In this document: one piece after another, positions 1 through 5,996 of the stretch
Position numbering within the stretch: position 1 is the stretch's first letter
How the letters are laid out: each line of letters begins with the position of its first letter
Assembly (NCBI GenBank): GCA_904502115.1
Contig: CAJGDW010000092.1
Coordinates: 1 to 6,232 of the forward strand
DNA from: Paludibacteraceae bacterium
Lineage (GTDB): Bacteria; Bacteroidota; Bacteroidia; Bacteroidales; Paludibacteraceae
DNA: 6,232 nucleotides
Direction of reading: 5' to 3'
Program-made: the position numbers and the translations under genes
The notes under the pieces: model-generated
Told to the model about the DNA's origin: nothing
Seen by the model: the letters and a program-made list of their open reading frames with translations, nothing else
Database searches by the model: none

Positions 1-2
1 TC

Positions 3-737
3 CCGTGTCTGGATGTAAAAAACGGGCGCGTAGTTAAAGGGGTGAACTTTGTGGACCTGATTGATGCAGGTGATCCGGTTGCAATCGCACAGGCATATGA
101 TAAAGCGGGTGCAGACGAACTTGTTTTTCTTGATATTACAGCTTCATCCGACAATAGAAATACCGTGGTGGACATGGTTCGCAAAGTTGCAGAAAAAGTA
201 TTTATTCCGTTTACTGTCGGAGGAGGAATCCGGACAGTCGATGATTTCAAGGCACTTCTTCGAGAAGGAGCGGATAAAATTTCTGTGAATTCGGCGGCCA
301 TTATGAATCCGACATTGATTTCTGAAGCGGCAGACAAGTTCGGAAGTCAGTGTGTGGTAGTGGCGATTGATGCGAAAAAGACACCGGACGGCTGGCATAT
401 ATTTAAAAACGGCGGTCGTGTAGATATGGGAATCGATGCGATTGAGTGGGCAATGAAAGCAGATCAGCTCGGTGCAGGGGAAATACTTTTGACAAGTATG
501 GATTGCGATGGAACAAAGGCGGGATATGATATTGAGCTTACAAGGCTGATTTCTGAAAATGTATCTATTCCGGTCATTGCATCCGGAGGAGCAGGAAGTC
601 TGTCGCATTTTTACGATGCACTGACGGACGGAAAAGCAGATGCAGCACTTGCGGCATCGCTGTTTCATTTTAAGGAACTGGAAATCAAAGAAGTAAAAGA
701 ATATTTGAGAGGCAGAGGTGTCTCTGTCAGATTGTAA
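3..737 (+). CDS. hisF: Imidazole glycerol phosphate synthase subunit HisF (5'-partial, start outside window)
   Basis: HisF is the cyclase subunit of imidazole glycerol phosphate synthase. With HisH-supplied ammonia it converts PRFAR to IGP and AICAR in cytoplasmic histidine biosynthesis. Only about seven N-terminal residues are missing: the frame opens at P-C-L-D-V-K, which is residue 8 onward in the family. On that numbering both catalytic aspartates are present, Asp11 (12-14) and Asp130 in the AIDAKK motif (369-371). Thr171 and Asp176 lie in TSMDCDGTKAGYD, and the phosphate-binding ASGGAG motif follows. The protein would be about 251 residues, normal for the family. GTG at 42 is internal, not the start. 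DCDGTKAGYD and LDVKNGRVVKG are Clostridia/Proteobacteria-type; the Bacteroidota enzymes I recall have NHDGVKTGY and LDIKDGQTVKG. All six proline codons are CCG and all three glutamine codons CAG. The gene ends 9 bp before ung, suggesting co-transcription. Confidence 0.97.
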   Translation, partial: PCLDVKNGRVVKGVNFVDLIDAGDPVAIAQAYDKAGADELVFLDITASSDNRNTVVDMVRKVAEKVFIPFTVGGGIRTVDDFKALLREGADKISVNSAAIMNPTLISEAADKFGSQCVVVAIDAKKTPDGWHIFKNGGRVDMGIDAIEWAMKADQLGAGEILLTSMDCDGTKAGYDIELTRLISENVSIPVIASGGAGSLSHFYDALTDGKADAALAASLFHFKELEIKEVKEYLRGRGVSVRL

Positions 738-744
738 GAGGAAG
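738..744 (+). promoter_or_regulatory. Shine-Dalgarno sequence for ung
   Basis: The purine stretch GAGGAAG lies directly after the hisF stop codon and just before the ATG at 747. It supports that ATG as the ung start and suggests translation from a hisF-ung transcript. A clear Shine-Dalgarno here contrasts with the genes after 2145, which have none, as is usual in Bacteroidota. Confidence 0.7.
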
Positions 745-746
745 AT

Positions 747-1406
747 ATGGCAGCAATTAGCAATGATTGGCTGGAACCGCTTAAACCGGAGTTTTCCAAG
801 TCATATTACAAAGAATTATATGCAAGGGTGAAAGATGAGTATGAAAAACATGTGGTATTTCCGCCGGCTAACGAGATTTTCAGTGCTTTTGAACTGACAC
901 CGCTTAAGGATGTTAAGGTGGTGATTATCGGACAGGATCCGTACCATAATGTCGGGCAGGCGCATGGTTTGTGCTTTTCGGTAAACGATGGGGTACCTTT
1001 CCCTCCATCGCTACTAAACATTTGCAAAGAAATGGCAGACGATATGGGTAAACCCATGCCCACGTCGGGCAATTTGCAATACCTTGCTAATCAAGGTGTG
1101 TTGCTGCTAAACGCAACATTAACCGTACGCAGTGGCATGGCAGGTTCGCACCAAGGCAAAGGGTGGGAAACCTTTACCGATGCAGTTATAAAAGTCATAT
1201 CCGATTCCAAGCAAAACGTGGTATTTTTACTATGGGGCTCCTATGCTGGCAACAAAAGCAAACTAATTGATACCACCAAACACCTGGTTTTGAAGGCTCC
1301 CCATCCATCGCCTTTATCCTCTTACCGCGGCTTTTTTGGTTGTAAACACTTTAGTAGGGCCAACGCCTACCTACAACAACACGGCCTACCGCCCATCAAA
1401 TGGTAG
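747..1406 (+). CDS. ung: Uracil-DNA glycosylase, family 1, with apparent two-phylum chimeric sequence
   Basis: This enzyme removes uracil from DNA and starts base-excision repair in the cytoplasm. The 219-residue product has the full family-1 signature: GQDPYHN at residues 62-68 with catalytic Asp64, PPSL (86-89), LLLN (119-122) with the uracil-reading Asn, the SHQGKGWETFTD block, and HPSPLS (186-191) with the catalytic His. Length is normal, so the enzyme should be functional if the DNA is real. The ATG at 747 follows GAGGAAG. The sequence is mosaic. Residues 1 to about 71 read like Lachnospiraceae UDG, while from NDGVPFPPSL (residue 80) onward it reads like Bacteroidota UDG. Proline codons are six of six CCG before residue 70 and one of ten after. 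Glutamine is CAG twice before and CAA six times after. The 3' end overlaps the convergent gene by 11 bp, leaving no room for an intrinsic terminator. Confidence 0.95.
   Translation: MAAISNDWLEPLKPEFSKSYYKELYARVKDEYEKHVVFPPANEIFSAFELTPLKDVKVVIIGQDPYHNVGQAHGLCFSVNDGVPFPPSLLNICKEMADDMGKPMPTSGNLQYLANQGVLLLNATLTVRSGMAGSHQGKGWETFTDAVIKVISDSKQNVVFLLWGSYAGNKSKLIDTTKHLVLKAPHPSPLSSYRGFFGCKHFSRANAYLQQHGLPPIKW
957..1000 (+). other. Probable junction between Clostridia-like and Bacteroidota-like DNA inside ung
   Basis: The last codon with upstream-type usage is CAG for Gln71 (957-959), and the first clearly Bacteroidota-type residues begin at Asn80 (984). Between them lies QAHGLCFSV, a segment nearly invariant across bacterial UDGs, where two unrelated ung genes could share enough identity to be joined in frame. 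This interval is inferred from codon use and remembered family sequences, not from an alignment. Confidence 0.65.
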
Positions 1407-2145
1407 AAGATAATATAGGCTCTCCGTTTTCATCTAACGGAAGATTTATAATAAAATTCTTTGCAGCTAAAATATTTTGCAGTATCTTTGCAGTGCCTTG
1501 CAAGTGAGACGGTTGTCCTTGAACAGCATTAGAACGTGCACTTGTGAGGCTTTTTTCTGTCCAAACTTCATGCAGATAATATCTATTTGACTTCTCTTTC
1601 CGAGTTATAGTAACATAGCAGATAGATCTGTTATTTAGAATTGTTATAGGTGCACATACTACTGCGCTGGCATAATTTCTTCCCTTGTGATTAAAATCAT
1701 AATCAATTAGAATTCCTTTTTCAATGACGTCTTTTACTGCTGCGTATGCAATTGCTTTTTTACGCCCCATGCCATGAGCAAGGCTATCGTCCGCTCCTTT
1801 TTTATCCAAAATAACATTTCCAAAGTATGGACTGCAGGCAATTCCGCCAAGTTTCAGGAAGTATTCAGATACTTGCTCTGTTAGAGTTTTCCCAAGAATA
1901 GGCTCAAATTCTGTTCCGTTTAATGCAGAAACAGGTTCTGACTCTAATAAGAATTTGCATTTATACCAATTCTCCCAATCTCCATAAGTGTCTTTAAATG
2001 AACTGGTCCTAACCCAAATCCATTGTTGAGGAGTTAGCTGTGTAGGCAAACCATGTAGTCCTTTTAAGTATATACCAGCTTTAGTGCAGTTGTTAATAAA
2101 TAGTTGGGTAGTAGTTTCTTCCCCAAAAAATAAAATAGGTTCCAT
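1396..2145 (-). CDS. Solo polyvalent-protein module, possible nuclease-like (LPD/PBECR-type) protein of mobile-element origin
   Basis: The 249-residue product has no signal peptide or membrane segment. Four blocks recall the giant polyvalent proteins of phages and integrative elements: VRTSSFKDTYGDWENW (45-60; usual form VRTPxFKxWFGDWE), a domain with DSLAHGMGRKKA (120-131), NHKGRNYASAVVCAPI (152-167) and RYYLHEV (188-194), and LPLDENGEPI (235-244). In those proteins the DENGEP motif normally leads into VVYHGT, the start of an ADP-ribosyltransferase-like domain. Here the protein stops five residues later. The central domain, with conserved His, Lys and Arg, resembles barnase/EndoU/colicin/RelE-like nuclease modules, but no activity is established. 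The start is the ATG at 2145-2143 with an AT-rich leader and no Shine-Dalgarno. It converges on ung with an 11-bp overlap and diverges from the helicase gene. It could be a remnant of a larger gene or a free-standing effector or counter-defence protein. The ORF is clear; the function is uncertain. Confidence 0.8.
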   Translation of the reverse strand: MEPILFFGEETTTQLFINNCTKAGIYLKGLHGLPTQLTPQQWIWVRTSSFKDTYGDWENWYKCKFLLESEPVSALNGTEFEPILGKTLTEQVSEYFLKLGGIACSPYFGNVILDKKGADDSLAHGMGRKKAIAYAAVKDVIEKGILIDYDFNHKGRNYASAVVCAPITILNNRSICYVTITRKEKSNRYYLHEVWTEKSLTSARSNAVQGQPSHLQGTAKILQNILAAKNFIINLPLDENGEPILSSTI

Positions 2146-2176
2146 GTATAATGAATTAAGATGTGATGTCTAATTT

Positions 2177-2203
2177 GCGATTGCAAAGATAGCAAATAAT
2201 CGC
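2177..2203. repeat. Inverted repeat spanning the -7 element (possible operator)
   Basis: The arms GCGATT (2177-2182) and AATCGC (2198-2203) are perfect inverted copies. They enclose TTGC/GCAA inner matches that make the symmetry longer but offset by a few bases. The repeat covers the whole TATCTTTG element and the likely transcription start, a position where a bound repressor would block transcription. No regulator gene is visible in the window. Confidence 0.4.
2184..2191 (-). promoter_or_regulatory. Bacteroidota-type -7 element for the minus-strand gene
   Basis: Read on the minus strand this is TATCTTTG, an exact match to the Bacteroidota -7 consensus TAnnTTTG. It lies about 38 bp upstream of the ATG at 2145. 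No good TTTG -33 element is visible at the expected distance, so the promoter is supported by one element only. Its presence supports assigning this part of the window to Bacteroidota. Confidence 0.5.
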
Positions 2204-2268
2204 TTTTATTTGAGTCAGATACTAGATTTCCAAAAATAATTTCTAATTTTGTAAAGTCCTGCGCCGAT

Positions 2269-2287
2269 GCTTTACTAAGTGTAAAGC
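2269..2287. repeat. Perfect 7-bp hairpin with competing upstream arm
   Basis: GCTTTAC (2269-2275) and GTAAAGC (2281-2287) are perfect inverted copies around a 5-nt loop. GTAAAG also occurs at 2251-2256 and can pair instead with CTTTAC (2270-2275), giving two mutually exclusive stems. There is no T run after it on either strand, so it is not an intrinsic terminator. Function unknown. Confidence 0.5.
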
Positions 2288-2438
2288 GGGAGGGTGGGAC
2301 AAGACATATTTAAAGGCGTTTACTACGCTTTGGTTTTTACGTTCTGAAATCCTAGGAAAATTTCAACAACCTTGTAAAAAACAAAGCAACGTGAATGCCC
2401 CGTGGGTGTGTATTCTCATATCTACACGTAACCTAATG

Positions 2439-2465
2439 TAGGGACATGGTGTACCATGTCCGCTA
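2439..2465. repeat. REP-like palindrome
   Basis: GGACATGGT (2442-2450) and ACCATGTCC (2453-2461) are perfect 9-bp inverted arms around a GT spacer. TAG (2439-2441) and CTA (2463-2465) extend the stem past one bulged G. This looks like the short intergenic palindromes, often present in many genomic copies, of the REP type mobilised by RAYT transposases. Only one clear copy lies in this window; a partial echo (GTGTACTATG at 2480-2489) sits 30 bp downstream. Repeat status is inferred from its form. Confidence 0.55.
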
Positions 2466-2513
2466 ATAAAGGGTGTATTGTGTACTATGATTACATATCG
2501 GCGTGGGGCTTAT

Positions 2514-2544
2514 GCGTTGCTCGTTTCGACAGATAGGGCAATGC
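2514..2544 (+). repeat. Hairpin upstream of the terminator-like stem
   Basis: GCGTTGC (2514-2520) can pair with GCAATGC (2538-2544) over 7 bp with one G-U pair. The next positions (TC with GG) can add two more pairs. The loop contains CGTTTCGACAGATA. With the following stem it forms a two-hairpin array that could be part of a structured RNA or an intergenic repeat. Confidence 0.4.
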
Positions 2545-2553
2545 GAAGGCCTC

Positions 2554-2596
2554 AAGGTGTGAAGCGAGCGACAGTGCAGGGCTTCACGCTTTTTTT
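2554..2596 (+). terminator. Terminator-like stem-loop with T run, upstream of the helicase gene
   Basis: GTGAAGC (2559-2565) and GCTTCAC (2581-2587) form a perfect 7-bp stem. Flanking bases can extend it to about 12 bp with G-U pairs (2554-2558 with 2588-2592). The loop is 15 nt and the right arm leads into seven Ts (2590-2596). On the + strand this fits a Rho-independent terminator, but no gene precedes it on that strand. It could end a short unannotated RNA, act as an attenuator before the helicase gene, or be part of a repeat element. The long loop lowers confidence. Confidence 0.4.
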
Positions 2597-2665
2597 ATGT
2601 GATAAAATCAATACTAGGAATCACAGGTAGGGGAAAGAAGTCCATCCCTTGTACGTAAACGCACC

Positions 2666-5600
2666 GTGAGTACAAAATTCTTCAACAATGGACTTGGCAA
2701 TACGCTTTTTGATAAACTAAAAGGTATTGCATCAGAAATGACTTCGTTTGACCGCTTTTTGGCAGTAGTTGGATTCTTTCGTTCGTCTGGTTATTTTAAA
2801 CTACGTAAGGAGTTGGGCGATATTTCCGAAATTAAGATCTTAATTGGCATAAATATAGATGATATGTTTCGCAAGCATAACAAAATGACCGTTATGTTTG
2901 GCGATCCTGTAAAAGCCAAAGAAGCCTACGAAAATGGCTTTAAAGAGGATATCATCAATGCCCATTATTCGCCCGAAGTAGAAGAGGGTATTTTGCAACT
3001 ATGCGAAGATTTAATATCTGGTCGCTTGCAAATGCGTATTCACGCTACCAAAAACTTGCATGCCAAATTTTACCTCTGCTTGCCACAAAATCATAGTGAG
3101 CATAGTGATGGTTGGGTTATTATGGGTTCTTCTAATATTTCTGATGCTGGGTTAGGGATAAAACAGCCACCACAGTACGAACTGAACGTTGCCATGAAAG
3201 ACTACGATGATGTGAAGTATTGTTCCGATGAATTTTGGCAATTGTGGAACGAAGCAATTCAACTTACTGCAGACGATATTGCCGAGTATAAAAAGAAAAC
3301 CTATTTGGGGTATCAACCAACCCCCTACGAACTTTACATCAAAGTACTTATTGATACGTTTGGCGACCAAGTGGAAGATGATTTTTCTATTCAGTTGCCA
3401 GATGGAGTTAAGGACTTGAAATATCAGAAAGATGCTGTAATTCAGGGTTATCAGATGCTGATGCAGCATAATGGTTTGTTTCTTGCCGATGTAGTTGGTT
3501 TGGGAAAAACCATGATTGCCACCATGATTGCTAAACGTTTTGTGGAGGCTAACGGCAAAAATACCAACATCCTTGTTGTTTATCCTCCTGCTTTGGAAGA
3601 TAACTGGAAAAAAACATTCAAGTTGTTTGGTATCTACAAAAAGGCGCAGTTTATTACCAATGGCAGTTTATCCAAGGTTCTTGAAGGAAAAGACAACTAC
3701 AAGGATAAAGAGGAGTTTGATTTAATTATTGTGGATGAAGCACATGGTTTCCGTAGTGATAGTTCGGGCAAGTATGACGAGTTACAAAAGATATGCAAAT
3801 CGCCTTGTATGAATATGGGATTGTTAAAGAGTTCGCAAAAAAAAGTGATGCTTCTTTCTGCAACTCCACTTAACAACCGTCCAGATGATTTGCAGAATCA
3901 ATTATTGTTGTTCCAAAATAGTCAGAGTTGTACAATTGATGGGGTGCCAAATTTAAAAGGTTTCTTCTCAGAATACATATTGGAATACAAACGACTGATG
4001 CGTGAGCGTGACCAACGTGATGTAACAGCAGAGGTAGATAAAATCTATGAACAAATTCGTAGTAAGGTTATAGATAAGGTAACAGTACGTCGTACACGTA
4101 ACAACATTCTTAACGACTCCGATTATAAAGCTGATATAGATTCGCAAGGTATCGTATTCCCCAAAATTTTAGCACCCAATGAATTAGAGTACGTAATGGA
4201 CACTGACACTAGTAATCGTTTCTACATGAGCTTGAAACAACTTACAGATGGAAAGTCAGAGTCAAATCCAGGTGGTAATGGACTTACTTATGCCCGTTAT
4301 CGTGCAGTAGAGTTTTTGAAACCTGAATACCGTAAAAAGTATAAGAATGCCGTGCATATCGGTCAGACCTTGGCTGGCATATATAGAGTGCACATGGTTA
4401 AGCGTTTGGAGAGTAGTTTTTATGCTTTCAAAAGGTCACTCCATACACTTCTTCGTATCACAACTGACATGATTAAAATGTTTGAAGAAGACAAGGTTAT
4501 CATTGCTCCGGAGCTAAAGGTAAAAGACCTTCAGGCTAAGAATATGGAGTTAGATGAAATTATCGAATATGCTATTACAAAAGGTTATGCAAAAGAAGAT
4601 ATTCTTTTTACTGCAGATGCTTTCGTCCCTGATTTTATTAAAATGCTTCATCATGACCGTGTAATATTGGAACAACTCAATGAAGATTGGGAACATGAGA
4701 ATGACGATCCCAAATTTGATTTATTCAGAGAAAATCTTACCAATAATTTCTTCAAAGAAGAGGTAAATCCATCGGGAAAATTGGTTTTGTTCTCCGAAAG
4801 TGTTGATACACTGAACTATTTGTACGATAGACTTACCAAGGAAATTGGTCGTACCGATGTTTTGATGGTTACAGCCGCTAATCGTAATCGGTTGGGGCAG
4901 ACAATCAAGGAGAATTTTGATGCCAATTATGAGAGTGATGCCCAAAAATATAACATCATTATAACTTCCGATGTATTGGCAGAAGGTGTGAACTTGCACC
5001 GTTCTAATGTGATAGTTAACTACGATTCACCTTGGAATGCAACCAGATTGATGCAACGAATAGGTCGTGTAAATCGTATTGGTTCTGTTGCTCCAAATAT
5101 CTACAACTATATGTTCTACCCATCGCAACAGGGCGATAAGGAAATTCAATTATACAAGAATGCCCTTGTTAAATTACAAGGTTTCCATTCTGCTTTTGGC
5201 GAAGATGCTCAAATCTATTCCAAAGAAGAAATTGTAAAAGAATTTCAGATGTTCGATAGCAATGTCAAAGATAGCATTGATAAGAAAATAGCCCTTTTGC
5301 GGGAAGTTCGCGAACTCTATAATAGTAATCGCAAGTTGTATCATAAAATCAAGGCTCTGCCAATGAAAAGTCGTGTAATGCGTGATACAGGAAAGCATAG
5401 CGGTAAATCTGTAATATTTGTTTCCTCTAATGTAAAAACCGAGTTCTATTTGGCTACTCCAACAGGGGTAGAGGTCATTGAATTCCTTGAAGCTGTAAAA
5501 TATCTCAAAGCTAAACCCGAAGAACAACCTCTGCCATTCACAAATGAAGAACAACACTACAAACACGTAAATGGTGCATTGGCTAAATATACTACTGTGT

Positions 5601-5959
5601 ATGTAGAGGCTGCCGATACCTCATCCATTAACCGTACCGACCTTGATAAGACTTCGCTTGAAGCAAATAAGTTTTTGCGTACCCTTAAGCAGGTAACAAG
5701 CGATAACGAGTTGAAAACGCAATGCGATGTTTTGATAAGATATATCAATGAAGGCATCTATGCTCAACTACCTCGTTACCTAAAAGCTTTGTCTCGTGAG
5801 TATAAAAACGACCGTGAAAAGATGAAGCTAGACGAGTATGGCTTGCAAACAAAGATTTCGGAATTACTTGCTGAATATCAGACGATGAACAAAGATCAGC
5901 GTCACGATGCTAAAGATATTTCCACCCCGCAGATAGTGATTTCTGAAACTTTCGTATAA
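2666..5959 (+). CDS. Phospholipase D-like nuclease domain fused to SNF2-like SF2 helicase (probable defence protein)
   Basis: This 1097-residue cytoplasmic protein probably couples ATP-driven DNA translocation to a PLD-type nuclease. The N-terminal domain (about 1-200) opens with AVVGFFRSSGYFKL and carries a half-HKD motif: H132-A-K134 and then GSSN (154-157). Such domains act as dimers. The first helicase lobe has Walker A DVVGLGKT (275-282), DEAH (357-360) and SATPLNNR (398-405). The second has GKLVLFSES (704-712), TSDVLAEGVNL (767-777) and the arginine-finger motif QRIGRVNRIG (797-806). About 220 residues without a recognised motif separate the lobes, and roughly 840-1097 match nothing I know. 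The start is GTG at 2666: an in-frame stop lies at 2615-2617, no ATG intervenes, and the next ATG (Met25) would cut into the PLD domain. No Shine-Dalgarno is seen. The following gene is 37 bp away, so the two probably form an operon. PLD, SNF2 helicase and methylase combinations occur in DISARM and related anti-phage systems. Confidence 0.9.
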   Translation: MSTKFFNNGLGNTLFDKLKGIASEMTSFDRFLAVVGFFRSSGYFKLRKELGDISEIKILIGINIDDMFRKHNKMTVMFGDPVKAKEAYENGFKEDIINAHYSPEVEEGILQLCEDLISGRLQMRIHATKNLHAKFYLCLPQNHSEHSDGWVIMGSSNISDAGLGIKQPPQYELNVAMKDYDDVKYCSDEFWQLWNEAIQLTADDIAEYKKKTYLGYQPTPYELYIKVLIDTFGDQVEDDFSIQLPDGVKDLKYQKDAVIQGYQMLMQHNGLFLADVVGLGKTMIATMIAKRFVEANGKNTNILVVYPPALEDNWKKTFKLFGIYKKAQFITNGSLSKVLEGKDNYKDKEEFDLIIVDEAHGFRSDSSGKYDELQKICKSPCMNMGLLKSSQKKVMLLSATPLNNRPDDLQNQLLLFQNSQSCTIDGVPNLKGFFSEYILEYKRLMRERDQRDVTAEVDKIYEQIRSKVIDKVTVRRTRNNILNDSDYKADIDSQGIVFPKILAPNELEYVMDTDTSNRFYMSLKQLTDGKSESNPGGNGLTYARYRAVEFLKPEYRKKYKNAVHIGQTLAGIYRVHMVKRLESSFYAFKRSLHTLLRITTDMIKMFEEDKVIIAPELKVKDLQAKNMELDEIIEYAITKGYAKEDILFTADAFVPDFIKMLHHDRVILEQLNEDWEHENDDPKFDLFRENLTNNFFKEEVNPSGKLVLFSESVDTLNYLYDRLTKEIGRTDVLMVTAANRNRLGQTIKENFDANYESDAQKYNIIITSDVLAEGVNLHRSNVIVNYDSPWNATRLMQRIGRVNRIGSVAPNIYNYMFYPSQQGDKEIQLYKNALVKLQGFHSAFGEDAQIYSKEEIVKEFQMFDSNVKDSIDKKIALLREVRELYNSNRKLYHKIKALPMKSRVMRDTGKHSGKSVIFVSSNVKTEFYLATPTGVEVIEFLEAVKYLKAKPEEQPLPFTNEEQHYKHVNGALAKYTTVYVEAADTSSINRTDLDKTSLEANKFLRTLKQVTSDNELKTQCDVLIRYINEGIYAQLPRYLKALSREYKNDREKMKLDEYGLQTKISELLAEYQTMNKDQRHDAKDISTPQIVISETFV

Positions 5960-5996
5960 CAAACAACTAACTAACCTTAATCGTACATACTATAAA

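Larger units (their letters stand above)
2146..2665. other. 520-bp gene-free stretch rich in inverted repeats
   Basis: This divergent intergenic region holds the promoter of the minus-strand gene at its left end. It then contains a short hairpin (2269-2287), a REP-like palindrome (2439-2465), a further hairpin (2514-2544) and a terminator-like stem with T run (2554-2596). I see no convincing protein-coding gene, tRNA or rRNA in it. The density of palindromes is unusual for plain spacer. It suggests an intergenic repeat insertion or a structured leader ahead of the helicase gene. Confidence 0.7.

Noticed and set aside
144..668. Long open frame on the minus strand inside hisF
   Set aside because: It is the antisense shadow of hisF: its product is rich in Cys, Arg and His with no domain, and hisF has all catalytic residues in the other frame.
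1425..1442. TCCGTT/AACGGA hairpin near the ends of ung and the convergent gene (possible bidirectional terminator)
   Set aside because: It is only 6 bp with a 7-nt loop, lies inside the coding sequence of the minus-strand gene and has no T run on either strand.
2288..2298. Three GGG tracts in a row (possible G-quadruplex)
   Set aside because: No fourth GGG tract follows within a usable distance, so a standard intramolecular quadruplex cannot form.
2312..2336. AAAGGCG/CGCTTT stem followed by a short T run as a terminator
   Set aside because: The stem needs a bulged G, has a 7-nt AT-rich loop, and the T run is interrupted by GG; it is too weak to call.
2487..2630. A 47-codon + strand ORF (ATG at 2487, TAG at 2628) across the hairpin array
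   Set aside because: It has an arginine-rich product with no recognised domain and no ribosome-binding site. It lies exactly over two inverted repeats, so the open frame is more likely a by-product of structured or repeated DNA than a gene.
2146..2665. CRISPR array, tRNA or integron attC site in the gene-free stretch
   Set aside because: No regularly spaced direct repeats, no cloverleaf with a T-loop GTTCRA motif, and no RYYYAAC/GTTRRRY pair were found.
5174..5757. Two open frames on the minus strand under the 3' part of the helicase gene
   Set aside because: Both are shadows of the helicase coding frame, without start signals or recognisable domains.
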